From the NCBI GenBank assembly GCA_004557195.1, contig SFER01000005.1, forward strand, positions 1 through 25,950: a stretch of 25,950 nucleotides of DNA, in the 5' to 3' direction. Below, in pieces: positions 15,875 through 23,156 of this stretch. The translations under genes and the position numbers were made by a program. Source of the stretch: Bacteroidales bacterium. Lineage in GTDB: Bacteria; Bacteroidota; Bacteroidia; Bacteroidales; Muribaculaceae. A model generated the notes under the pieces. That model worked only from the letters and a program-made list of their open reading frames with translations, did no database searches and was not told the DNA's origin. Position 1 is the first letter of the stretch. Each line of letters opens with the position of its first letter.

Positions 15875-15930
15875 ATCAAGTTGTTTTAAAGTTTATTGGC
15901 ATCGGCGCGCGACACCACACAATTATTTGT

Positions 15931-15962
15931 CAAAAATACAAAAATAATTATACGAAAGCAAT
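15931..15962 (-). promoter_or_regulatory. Possible promoter of the DUF349 gene
   Basis: On the minus strand TATTTTTG (15938-15931) matches the -7 consensus, and ATTG (15962-15959) lies 20 bp upstream as a one-mismatch -33 element. The region is AT-rich, so chance matches are possible. Nothing else stands out in 15875-16037. Confidence 0.5.
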
Positions 15963-16037
15963 AATTCCGAAAGAAAAACTGCAAAAAAGTTCAAAAAAGA
16001 AGAATAAATCGGATGTTTTGAGCAAAAAAGAGGGCTA

Positions 16038-17276
16038 TCAGGCATCGGGTCCGTAATGGAGAGCGCTGCAATTGGAGGGGGTGAAGATGTTGCGGGCAAC
16101 GCGCATAATGTCGCGAGGCGACACAGCCCGATAGCGGTCAATCTCGGTGTTGAGGCTGTCGGCATTGCCGAGGAAAGCGTAATAAGCGAGTTTTTGCGCC
16201 AAATCTTTAATGCCGAGGCACGCCATCTTCTCGCGCGACTCCCACTTGTTGACACACTTCTCAAGTTCGTCCTCCTCCACCCCGTCGTTGACGAGGGCTG
16301 CAAGTTGTGCGTCGATGGCATCGTTGGCTTCCTTCCAATCGACACCCGGCATGAGCACACACGACACGGTGAACAAACCGGGGTCGTAGCTACCCCAGAT
16401 GGCAGCATCGGCGCTGGCGAAAAGTCCGCTTTCGGCAACAAGATTGCGGTAGAATCGCGAAGACTTGCCGTTGGCAAGGATATCGCTCACGAGGTCGCAG
16501 GCGATATAATCGCTGTCGAGGGCGGCACACATTTTATATCCGCGGTAAATCACATTCTGCGGCACATCTTTCGATACGCTCTCGAAACGGAAATCGGTCT
16601 GCTGCGGCTCGGCAGGGATTGGCGCAGAGGAGACCTCGCGGCGAGGGATGTCACCAAACCACTTCCGGGCAAGAGCGAAAACCTCATCGGCTTTCACGTT
16701 GCCCACCACGCTGAGGATGGCGTTGTTGGGGGCATAATTGCTGTAGAAAAACTCTTTGACCTGCTCCATTTCGGCGCGGGCGATGTGCTCGGGCACGAGT
16801 CCGATTACAGGCCAGCGATACGGGTGGGTTTTGAACGCCATTCGGCGGATAATGTGCCCCAACTCGCCATAAGGCTGGTTGAGCACACGTTCCTTGAATT
16901 CCTCAATCACCACATTGCGTTGCACTTCGAGGCTTTGAGGGGTGAATGCAAGGCATCGCATACGGTCGCTTTCGAGGCAGAATGCAGTCTCGATATTGCA
17001 AGCGGGCAACACCTCGTAGAAGTTTGTAATGTCGTTGCTGGTCCAGGCGTTGCTCTCACCACCGGCGATATGGAGCGCGCGGTCGAAATCGGGCACATTC
17101 ACCGAACCGCCAAACATCAAATGCTCGAAAAGATGGGCAAAGCCGGTGAGCGAGGGGGACTCGTTGCGCGCCCCCACCTTGTAGATGATGTTGACAGCCA
17201 CCATAGCGGTGGAAGGCACTTCGATATGAAGCACCTCCAGACCGTTATCGAGAATGTTACGATTTATTGCAAACAC
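16038..17276 (-). CDS. M16 family zinc peptidase (insulinase-like)
   Basis: This 412-residue protein has an intact inverted zinc motif HLFEH (48-52: H48, E51 catalytic, H52) and the distal Glu ligand near E125/E126 in VVIEEFKER. A second, catalytically silent M16 half follows from about residue 190, with GKSSRFYRNL (270-279) as the usual contact segment. The length suits the two-lobed subunit of the M16B/M16C groups that cleave short peptides in a closed chamber. There is no signal peptide, so a cytoplasmic place is likely. It is the third gene of a minus-strand run, 12 nt after the cyclophilin gene. The substrate is unknown. Confidence 0.93.
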   Translation of the reverse strand: MFAINRNILDNGLEVLHIEVPSTAMVAVNIIYKVGARNESPSLTGFAHLFEHLMFGGSVNVPDFDRALHIAGGESNAWTSNDITNFYEVLPACNIETAFCLESDRMRCLAFTPQSLEVQRNVVIEEFKERVLNQPYGELGHIIRRMAFKTHPYRWPVIGLVPEHIARAEMEQVKEFFYSNYAPNNAILSVVGNVKADEVFALARKWFGDIPRREVSSAPIPAEPQQTDFRFESVSKDVPQNVIYRGYKMCAALDSDYIACDLVSDILANGKSSRFYRNLVAESGLFASADAAIWGSYDPGLFTVSCVLMPGVDWKEANDAIDAQLAALVNDGVEEDELEKCVNKWESREKMACLGIKDLAQKLAYYAFLGNADSLNTEIDRYRAVSPRDIMRVARNIFTPSNCSALHYGPDA

Positions 17277-17288
17277 CTGAGTGAGAAG

Positions 17289-18146
17289 TTATTTCAGAAC
17301 GACACCGAGGATGCGGATATCCTCTTTCGGGCGGTCGTTGCGGTCGGTAGCAACACTTTGGATTTTCTCCACAACATCCATTCCGGCAACCACTTCGCCA
17401 AAGACGGTGTAAGCGCCATCGAGGTGAGGCGTTCCGCCCACGGTGCTGTATGCCTCGACCATTTCGGGGGTCATAGCAGTGGGATTGGCGGCATATTCAG
17501 CCTCGGTTTCGGCAATGAGTTTTTGGCGGATTTCCTCCATTGCAGCGGTGTCGCCTTTGATGTTGAGTTTCATGAGTTCCTTGCGATGAGGAGCGACAAG
17601 GCGCTGGAAAATCGCTTGCTTTGCGTTCATTTCCATCTGTTGCGCCATTTGTTGCAACTGAGGCATGTTATACACTTTGCCTGTAACAATATAGAACTGC
17701 GAACCCGAAGAGCGACGCTCGGGATTTACCTGGTCGGCAGTGCGCGCTGCAGCGAGGACACCTTTTTTATGATAAAAGCGGGGATATACAATCTCGGCAG
17801 GGACTGTGTATCCGGGGTCTCCGGTGCCAAGCATCTGCCCGGGAGCGGCATTTTTCGAGTTGCCATCGCCGGTCTGCACCATGAAATCTTTGATTACGCG
17901 GTGGAAGAGCACGCCTTCGTAGTATTTTTCCTGCACGAGTTTTATGAAGTTATCGCGGTGTTGGGGAGTTTCGTTGTATAGCACCACCTCGATATCACCG
18001 AGCGATGTGGTAATCACGGCATGAGTGAGAGAATCGTTCATATTGTCTTGAATATTATTTTTTGCGTTAATACCTTGGGTAGAGCCCAACATAATGAATA
18101 TGGCTATCGTCGAGAGAGCCAAAAGGATGCGACTGCCTGTAGTCAT
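17289..18146 (-). CDS. Cyclophilin-type peptidyl-prolyl isomerase, exported
   Basis: This 285-residue protein speeds cis/trans isomerisation of proline bonds. A hydrophobic N-terminal segment (about 6-24) ends near GINA, a plausible signal peptidase I site; there is no lipobox Cys. The catalytic core is clear: FHRVIKDFMVQTGD (81-94, with R83, F88 and Q91), SSGSQFYIVTG (146-156) and HLDGAYTVFGEV (241-252). Between the last two motifs is a helical, Met- and Gln-rich stretch of about 80 residues (158-238) absent from small cyclophilins; it may bind clients or act as a lid. It sits between a 130-residue unknown gene (6 nt apart) and an M16 peptidase gene (12 nt apart). Confidence 0.93.
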   Translation of the reverse strand: MTTGSRILLALSTIAIFIMLGSTQGINAKNNIQDNMNDSLTHAVITTSLGDIEVVLYNETPQHRDNFIKLVQEKYYEGVLFHRVIKDFMVQTGDGNSKNAAPGQMLGTGDPGYTVPAEIVYPRFYHKKGVLAAARTADQVNPERRSSGSQFYIVTGKVYNMPQLQQMAQQMEMNAKQAIFQRLVAPHRKELMKLNIKGDTAAMEEIRQKLIAETEAEYAANPTAMTPEMVEAYSTVGGTPHLDGAYTVFGEVVAGMDVVEKIQSVATDRNDRPKEDIRILGVVLK

Positions 18147-18152
18147 CTTGCA

Positions 18153-18545
18153 TCAAATTCCCACAGCCGGGAACATACGTTTGTAGATGCGGCGGAAATT
18201 GTCGTCGGTAGCCTGAAGTTCAGCCACACGAGAGGCGTAATCAACGCCCCAAATCGATGTGAGGAGGTCGCCGATGTATTTACGCTCGCGGTCGCGGTCG
18301 ATAGCCCCCTTAATGAGAGTGTCGATAGCCTTGGAGAAGCGATTTGAGTCGATAGCAAAAAGATAACGGGCAGTGCTCACGGCAAACTGCCCTGATTTAT
18401 CGGAATTGAGAATGTTGTCAACAAGTGAATCCATATCTTCCTCATTAAGAGCATCGATATGGTTGGCTATATACTCGTAAGTGGCAAGACCGGAATCGTC
18501 TTTTGAAAGTTTCTTCAATACTTCTTTATCCATTTCTTTCGTCAA
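18153..18545 (-). CDS. Conserved-looking protein of unknown function, 130 aa
   Basis: This is a soluble, charged, mostly helical protein with no signal peptide, membrane segment or motif I recognise. It contains a run of acidic residues (about 33-40, NEEDMDSL) and a basic stretch (DRDRERKY, 83-90). A second ATG (codon 5, position 18533) is an equally good start. It is the first gene of a three-gene run with an exported cyclophilin and an M16 peptidase, and a promoter lies just upstream. Spacing of 6 nt to the next gene supports a real gene in an operon. Function cannot be assigned. Confidence 0.8.
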   Translation of the reverse strand: MTKEMDKEVLKKLSKDDSGLATYEYIANHIDALNEEDMDSLVDNILNSDKSGQFAVSTARYLFAIDSNRFSKAIDTLIKGAIDRDRERKYIGDLLTSIWGVDYASRVAELQATDDNFRRIYKRMFPAVGI

Positions 18546-18563
18546 GGATTATGTTTTCGGTTG

Positions 18564-18597
18564 CAAACTTACAAATAAAAGGCGAGATAAGCACAAA
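18564..18597 (-). promoter_or_regulatory. Probable promoter of the three-gene run
   Basis: On the minus strand TAAGTTTG (18571-18564) is a perfect -7 element. TTTG (18597-18594) lies 22 bp upstream, slightly beyond the usual 19-21. Confidence 0.55.
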
Positions 18598-18598
18598 G

Positions 18599-18639
18599 TT
18601 GAGGCAAAAAATTGCCTTTTGATGCCTTTTGAGCCTCAA
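18599..18639 (-). terminator. Possible terminator after cbrC-like gene
   Basis: On the minus strand TTGAGGC (18639-18633) pairs with GCCTCAA (18605-18599). The loop is AT-rich and holds a smaller GGCAA/TTGCC hairpin with a T6 run. It lies 7 nt after the CbrC-like stop. No T tract follows the outer stem, so this is a weak call. Confidence 0.4.
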
Positions 18640-18646
18640 ACGAGGA

Positions 18647-19177
18647 TTAATCGTAGTCGATATGGAGATGGTATTTCCCGCAATGGCGACAACGGAACAG
18701 ATATCCTGCCGGGGAGCCTACCGCCTCGATATGAGCTACATCATAGGGATCTCCCCCATCCTCTTCATAACTATTCACCACTTCATCGTAGATGCCCATT
18801 TCTTCGAGGTCTTCCACACCCACATCATCGATAAATGCGCAGAAATCGCCACAACAAGAGGGGAAATAAGGCTCTTGCCATGCAAAATACGGGGGTGTGC
18901 AATAGCAAAGGCGATAAATCGCATCCTTATCGACAACTTTTCGGCTGAAATAGGAAACAAAGCTGCACCCGAATTTTTCGTGGGCGGCACCCGAAGCCAC
19001 ACATTCGGGACACAACTCGGGGTATTCGTCGCACTCATGGTAATACGACGGACCCTCATAGACCATGTCGGTTTTCTTTCCGCAACAATCACACACGGCA
19101 TCTTTGCTCTTGAAAACAGTGGTTAATGCCTTGGGGTTGTAGGGAAACAAATTAGAACGTTCTTTTGCCATAATCAT
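18647..19177 (-). CDS. CbrC family protein (UPF0167), Cys-rich
   Basis: This 176-residue protein matches the CbrC/UPF0167 pattern. It starts with FPYNP (11-15), then C29, C31 and C32 (CDCC), then YEGPSYY (40-46). CPEC is at 56-59, PPYFAWQEPYFPSCCGDFC at 95-113 and YLFRCRHCG at 159-167. The repeated Cys pairs suggest zinc binding. In Escherichia coli, CbrC affects tolerance to colicin E2; the mechanism is not settled. Its ATG overlaps the TGA of the RyR-domain gene (ATGA), so the two are translationally coupled. A second in-frame ATG lies two codons on, at 19171. Confidence 0.85.
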   Translation of the reverse strand: MIMAKERSNLFPYNPKALTTVFKSKDAVCDCCGKKTDMVYEGPSYYHECDEYPELCPECVASGAAHEKFGCSFVSYFSRKVVDKDAIYRLCYCTPPYFAWQEPYFPSCCGDFCAFIDDVGVEDLEEMGIYDEVVNSYEEDGGDPYDVAHIEAVGSPAGYLFRCRHCGKYHLHIDYD

Positions 19178-19467
19178 TCCTCTTTAGTTATCTTATATCC
19201 GAGTTTGAGAATCAATTTGATGGTTTCTTGCGATGTGTTGCGGTCGTATTCCTTCTCATCGTCGCTCAACTCCTCGTAGGGCACAAGGCAGGGGTGTTTC
19301 TTGGCAGCATCGTCGCGTTCCGGTCCGTATGTCCAACCTTGCTCCATCCTGGTGCGCGCCCACACATCGTGAACATTTTCTGCCAATTTCTCGGCAAGTG
19401 CTTCCATCTCATCGGGGAGATTTATCCCGGCGGTATCTACCGGCTGCGGTATGTATTCTTTTTCCAT
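19174..19467 (-). CDS. RyR-domain protein, small
   Basis: This 97-residue protein is nearly all one RyR (ryanodine-receptor repeat) domain. NVHDVWARTRMEQGWTYGP (31-49) is followed by RDDAAKKHPCLVPYEEL (51-67), then EKEYDRNT (71-78) and ETIKLILKLGYKI (81-93). These are the hallmark stretches of the domain. In animals the domain occurs in calcium channels; in bacteria it is found in small stand-alone proteins, where a ligand-sensing role has been suggested. It is the first of two coupled genes, the second encoding a CbrC-like protein. I found no consensus promoter in the 92 bp upstream. Confidence 0.92.
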   Translation of the reverse strand: MEKEYIPQPVDTAGINLPDEMEALAEKLAENVHDVWARTRMEQGWTYGPERDDAAKKHPCLVPYEELSDDEKEYDRNTSQETIKLILKLGYKITKEE

Positions 19468-19514
19468 TTTTACGAGTATTTTTGTGTTGTAATATTTTTG
19501 AAACAGTATTTGGG

Positions 19515-19546
19515 AAATGTAAGTCCACCGGAGTGGACTTACATTT
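19515..19546 (-). terminator. Perfect 14-bp hairpin after the ROK kinase gene
   Basis: AAATGTAAGTCCAC (19515-19528) and GTGGACTTACATTT (19533-19546) form a perfect stem with a 4-nt loop, 13 nt after the ROK stop. On the minus strand the stem itself ends in TTT but no longer T tract follows. A terminator is the simplest reading. Confidence 0.65.
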
Positions 19547-19559
19547 AAATATGTGTCTT

Positions 19560-20519
19560 TTATTTAGCTTCCCAACCGAGAGAACTTGCGCCGAGCACTG
19601 CGGCATCGCTCTCTTTGAGTTCGGAGAGGAGGATTTTTGTTTTGCCCTTGAACACTTTGAGGATGTTCTTGTCGAGAGAGTTCTTGATAGGATTCATCAA
19701 CAAATCGCCCGATTTTGCAAGACCGCCGAAGAGGATGATAGCCTCGGGAGAAGAGAATGTGATGAAGTCGGCAAATGCCTCGCCGAGGAGGGTGCCTGTA
19801 AACTCAAAGATATCCTTAGCCAATTTGTCGCCTGCAACTGCTGCATCGTAAACATCCTTTGAAGTAATGTCTTCGATGGGGAGATTGCGAAGCAAAGAAG
19901 GCTCGGTGCGAGCTTCGAGGAATTCGCGTGCTGTGCGAGCCACACCTGTAGCAGAGCAGTAAGCCTCGAGACAGCCTGTTCGACCGCAACCACACAAGCG
20001 ACCATTGTTGCGCTTGATGACTACGTGACCCAACTCACCTGCATTACCATCGTGACCATAAACGAGTTGACCATTGATAACGATACCGCTACCAACACCT
20101 GTACCGAGGGTAATCATGATGAAATCCTTCAAACCGCGAGCGGCGCCATAGGTCATTTCGCCGATGGCGGCAGCGTTGGCGTCGTTGGTGATTGTTACCG
20201 GGATACCGAATTTCTCACTTACAAGGTCTGCCAATGGTATTGGTGTGGGCCAAGGAAGGTTTACACTGCCTTCAATCATTCCGGAGAAATAGTTGGCATT
20301 GGGAGCGCCGATACCAATACCGAGAATCTTGTCGGTAGCATTGTTTGCGTCGATTAAGCGAGTGAGTTCTTGATAAAGTTCCTCTACATAATCCTCAATT
20401 TTGGCATGTTTTGCCGTTTTGATAGAGTTGCTTGCCAATACGTTTCCGCGAGCATCTACAATTCCAAATACTGTGTTGGTACCACCTATATCGATACCTA
20501 CTACATACGGTTTACTCAT
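19560..20519 (-). CDS. ROK family sugar kinase (probable glucokinase)
   Basis: This 319-residue cytoplasmic kinase has the N-terminal phosphate-binding motif DIGGTN (10-15), the catalytic Asp in ITNDANAAA (110-118, D113) and GTGVGSG (139-145). The ROK zinc site has H165 in GELGHVVI, plus C176, C178 and C183 in CGCGRTGCLEAYC. Lack of an N-terminal helix-turn-helix marks it as a kinase rather than a ROK repressor. Glucose is the usual substrate of this type in Bacteroidetes, but N-acetylmannosamine, fructose or other sugars are possible. It has its own strong promoter and a hairpin downstream, so it is probably a single-gene unit. Confidence 0.93.
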   Translation of the reverse strand: MSKPYVVGIDIGGTNTVFGIVDARGNVLASNSIKTAKHAKIEDYVEELYQELTRLIDANNATDKILGIGIGAPNANYFSGMIEGSVNLPWPTPIPLADLVSEKFGIPVTITNDANAAAIGEMTYGAARGLKDFIMITLGTGVGSGIVINGQLVYGHDGNAGELGHVVIKRNNGRLCGCGRTGCLEAYCSATGVARTAREFLEARTEPSLLRNLPIEDITSKDVYDAAVAGDKLAKDIFEFTGTLLGEAFADFITFSSPEAIILFGGLAKSGDLLMNPIKNSLDKNILKVFKGKTKILLSELKESDAAVLGASSLGWEAK

Positions 20520-20569
20520 GATTTAATGTATAATTTTTTTAATGTGGTTAGAAATACATAATGTGGTTA

Positions 20570-20600
20570 CAAAGATAATCAACTCGATGGCAGTTTCAAA
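20570..20600 (-). promoter_or_regulatory. Promoter of the ROK kinase gene
   Basis: On the minus strand TTTG (20600-20597), a 19-bp spacer and TATCTTTG (20577-20570) match the consensus exactly. The leader would be about 45 nt. Upstream of it, 20601-20680 is AT-rich without other signals. Confidence 0.88.
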
Positions 20601-20680
20601 ACAATTTACCGATTTTTTATCCTATTTTTCACAAAAATTTTCACATTATTGTTTTTTATCACCTTTTCATCACCTCTTTT

Positions 20681-20711
20681 TTTATTATACACACAAAATT
20701 CACTATCTTTA
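20681..20711 (+). promoter_or_regulatory. Probable promoter of the nitroreductase operon
   Basis: TTTA at 20681-20684, a 19-bp spacer and TATCTTTA at 20704-20711, each element one base from consensus. The leader to the ATG at 20738 would be about 20 nt. Confidence 0.6.
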
Positions 20712-20737
20712 CATCACAATTTAAAACCATTACGACA

Positions 20738-21268
20738 ATGAAAGTAGCTCAGTTTCACGAAATGCTCGTTCAGAGACATTCCATAAGAAAATACACCGAC
20801 CAACCGATTTCGGCAGAAGCGGTAAAAACCATCATCGAGGCTGCCCTCATGGCGCCTTCATCGAAAAGATGCACCCCCTGGGAGTTTCTGCTCGTTGACA
20901 ATAAAGAGATTCTTGAAAAATTAAGCCACTGCCGCGAATTTGGCGCCGGTCCCATCGCAAAATGCAGCCTTGCGGTGTTTGTGATGGCAGACCCGCAGAA
21001 AAGCAGCGCATGGATTGAAGATTGCGCTATCGCCGCCACCTACATTCAGCTGCAAGCCGAGGCGCTCGGAATAGGCAGTTGCTGGGTGCAGATTCGCGAC
21101 CGTTTCGATAAGGATGGCGATTCCGCACAAGATTACATCTCTCAATTTGTCAACATCCCCGGCGAGCAACAGATTTTGTGCGCCATCACTCTCGGGCATC
21201 CCGATGAGCAACGCAAACCGTTCGACCTTGAGAAACTGCAATGGGAGAAGGTGCATATCGCCCAATGA
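20738..21268 (+). CDS. Nitroreductase family protein
   Basis: This 176-residue FMN-dependent oxidoreductase has the N-terminal flavin-binding RHSIRKY (13-19), APSSKRCTPWEF (39-50), and a GIGSCWVQI segment (111-119) with a C-terminal ALTLGHP-like ITLGHPDE (150-157). Family members are homodimers that reduce nitro groups, quinones or flavins with NAD(P)H. The physiological substrate is not apparent. It is the first gene of a plus-strand operon. Its TGA overlaps the next ATG (ATGA at 21265-21268), so translation of the two is coupled. Confidence 0.92.
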   Translation: MKVAQFHEMLVQRHSIRKYTDQPISAEAVKTIIEAALMAPSSKRCTPWEFLLVDNKEILEKLSHCREFGAGPIAKCSLAVFVMADPQKSSAWIEDCAIAATYIQLQAEALGIGSCWVQIRDRFDKDGDSAQDYISQFVNIPGEQQILCAITLGHPDEQRKPFDLEKLQWEKVHIAQ

Positions 21269-22032
21269 AAGCGGCTGTAATTGGTGCCGGGAATGTGGCT
21301 TGGCATCTCGCTCGGGCTCTCGACCGCCATTGCCATGTGTGCAATGTCTTTAGCCGCGACATCGACCACGCCTCGGCTCTTGCGGCACGCCTCAGCAATG
21401 CTGTTCCCATAGATAACATTTCCGATATCGACGGGGATATCGACTTCGCTGTGGTGTGTGTAAAGGACAATGCGATTGCCTCGGTGCTCGACGTGGTGCC
21501 GGAAGCGGCACGCGATGCTCTGTGGCTCCACACTTCGGGCGGATGCGGCATCGAGGTGTTCGGCTCTCGGTTCCGGAATTGCGGCGTGCTCTATCCGCTG
21601 CAAACTTTCACGCGCGATGCCGCGGTGGATATCGATTCAATCCCGTTTTTCATCGAGGGGAACAGCGAAGCGACGCTCCAACGAATCCGCACCATTGCCG
21701 AGATGCTCTCGCCCACGGTCTTTGATGCCGACAGCGACACGCGACGCAAGCTCCACATAGCCGCCGTGTTTGCGTGCAACTTCACCAACCACCTGTGCGC
21801 TCTCGCCCGCGATATTCTCGCGCCCACCGGCATCCCGTTTTCCGCCTTGATGCCGCTAATCGACGCCACGGTGGAGAAGCTCAGGCAAATGCCGCCCGAG
21901 AAGGCGCAAACCGGTCCTGCGGTGCGCGGCGACTCCAAAGTGATCAACGCTCATCTCGACACTATCTCGGATGAAAACATCAAAAACATCTATTCTATTA
22001 TCACAAACAGCATTATCAACTACCACAAATGA
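21265..22032 (+). CDS. Rossmann-like/DUF2520 protein
   Basis: This 255-residue protein has an N-terminal NAD(P)-type Rossmann fold with GAGNVA (7-12) and a C-terminal DUF2520 helical domain. The latter carries YPLQTF (110-115), HIAAVFACNFTNHL (164-177) and TGPAVRGD (216-223). The layout resembles pyrroline-5-carboxylate reductase and related short dehydrogenases, but the reaction is unknown. The start at 21265 is chosen because it forms the ATGA overlap and begins the fold directly; the frame is open to 21241, but those codons show no similarity. Its TGA in turn overlaps the ATG of the kdsC-like gene. Confidence 0.9.
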   Translation: MKAAVIGAGNVAWHLARALDRHCHVCNVFSRDIDHASALAARLSNAVPIDNISDIDGDIDFAVVCVKDNAIASVLDVVPEAARDALWLHTSGGCGIEVFGSRFRNCGVLYPLQTFTRDAAVDIDSIPFFIEGNSEATLQRIRTIAEMLSPTVFDADSDTRRKLHIAAVFACNFTNHLCALARDILAPTGIPFSALMPLIDATVEKLRQMPPEKAQTGPAVRGDSKVINAHLDTISDENIKNIYSIITNSIINYHK

Positions 22033-22553
22033 ATAAAATCAACTACGACTTGTCTAAAATCAAGGGCATTGCATTTGATGTCGATGGTGTCCTCTCCCCT
22101 TCCACTATTCCGCTCCACGTTGGCGGAGAACCGATGCGCATGGTGAATATCAAAGACGGATACGCTATGCAACTTGCCGTGAAACGCGGCATCAGGCTCG
22201 CAATTATCACCGGCGGGAACACCGAGAGTGTGCGCAAGCGCTACGAGGGACTCGGAGTGCAGGATGTAATTATGGGCGCTTCGGTGAAAATCACCCGATT
22301 CGACGAGTGGATGGAGAAATATGGCTTCACGCCCGAGGAGGTGGCATACGTTGGCGACGACATCCCCGACTATCAGGTGATGTGCCGCGCCGGGCTTCCC
22401 ATCGCTCCTGCCGACGCAGCCCCGGAGATTCTCGCCGTAGCGAAATATGTCACCCCATGCGCCGGCGGCTATGGTGTGGCTCGCGACATCTTGCAGCAGG
22501 TGCTCGAAGCACAAGGGCTGTGGATGAGCGACGACAAGGCTTTTGGTTGGTAA
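22029..22553 (+). CDS. kdsC: KdsC-like HAD phosphatase (KDO 8-phosphate phosphatase)
   Basis: This 174-residue C0-type HAD phosphatase has nucleophile D17 and acid D19 in FDVDGVLS (16-23), T61 in ITGG (60-63), K87 and the metal motif GDDIPD (109-114). The C-terminal GGYGVAR (146-152) is the tail motif that closes the active site of a neighbouring subunit in KdsC tetramers. KdsC releases phosphate from 3-deoxy-manno-octulosonate 8-phosphate, making KDO for the lipopolysaccharide core. Close relatives act on KDN 9-phosphate or similar acid sugars. It overlaps the DUF2520 gene by 4 bp and lies 15 nt before maf. Confidence 0.9.
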   Translation: MNKINYDLSKIKGIAFDVDGVLSPSTIPLHVGGEPMRMVNIKDGYAMQLAVKRGIRLAIITGGNTESVRKRYEGLGVQDVIMGASVKITRFDEWMEKYGFTPEEVAYVGDDIPDYQVMCRAGLPIAPADAAPEILAVAKYVTPCAGGYGVARDILQQVLEAQGLWMSDDKAFGW

Positions 22554-22568
22554 AATCACTCAATTTCT

Positions 22569-23156
22569 ATGGCACCTCTTGAAAATCTCAACAAATACAA
22601 TATCATTCTTGCGTCGGCATCGCCGCGGCGACGTCAGTTGCTCGAACAACTCGGCATCGATTTCTCCGTTAAGGTGATAGACGGCCTCGACGAGAGTTAT
22701 CCCGCCGGGCTTGCGTGGCAAGTGATTCCGGAATACCTCTCCCGCAAGAAAGCCGAAGGGCACTCCTCGCTCCTCACCCCAAGCACTATGATTATCACCG
22801 CCGACACCCTTGTGATGCTCGACGGGAAGCCGCTCGGCAAGCCGGCTGATGCCGCCGAAGCGCGCCTCATGCTCCGCAATCTCTCGGGGCGTTCCCACTT
22901 CGTGATTACCGGGGTTACAATTCTCACAGCCCGGAAATCCACTTCGTTCAGCACCACCACCGAGGTGTTTTTCGACTCTCTCACCGACGATGAGATAGAT
23001 TTCTACATCACCCGCTTCAAGCCGATGGACAAAGCGGGCGCCTACGGCATACAGGAGTGGATTGGCGCCGCAGGAATACGGCGCATCGAGGGGAGTTACT
23101 ACAATGTGATGGGGCTCCCCTTGCACAGTCTCTACACTGCGCTCGGCTCTTTCTAA
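22569..23156 (+). CDS. maf: Maf family nucleoside triphosphate pyrophosphatase
   Basis: This 195-residue protein has the Maf signature ASASPRRRQLL (15-25), TADTLV (77-82), LGKP (89-92), KAGAYGIQ (155-162) and IEGSYYNVMGLP (173-184). Maf proteins split dTTP, UTP or modified nucleotides to monophosphate and pyrophosphate, a house-cleaning role, and some affect septation. The first 10 residues extend before the fold as in Bacteroidetes relatives. It is the last gene of the nitroreductase operon. Its TAA is directly followed by the stop of the convergent TonB-dependent receptor gene, with no base between them. Confidence 0.95.
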   Translation: MAPLENLNKYNIILASASPRRRQLLEQLGIDFSVKVIDGLDESYPAGLAWQVIPEYLSRKKAEGHSSLLTPSTMIITADTLVMLDGKPLGKPADAAEARLMLRNLSGRSHFVITGVTILTARKSTSFSTTTEVFFDSLTDDEIDFYITRFKPMDKAGAYGIQEWIGAAGIRRIEGSYYNVMGLPLHSLYTALGSF

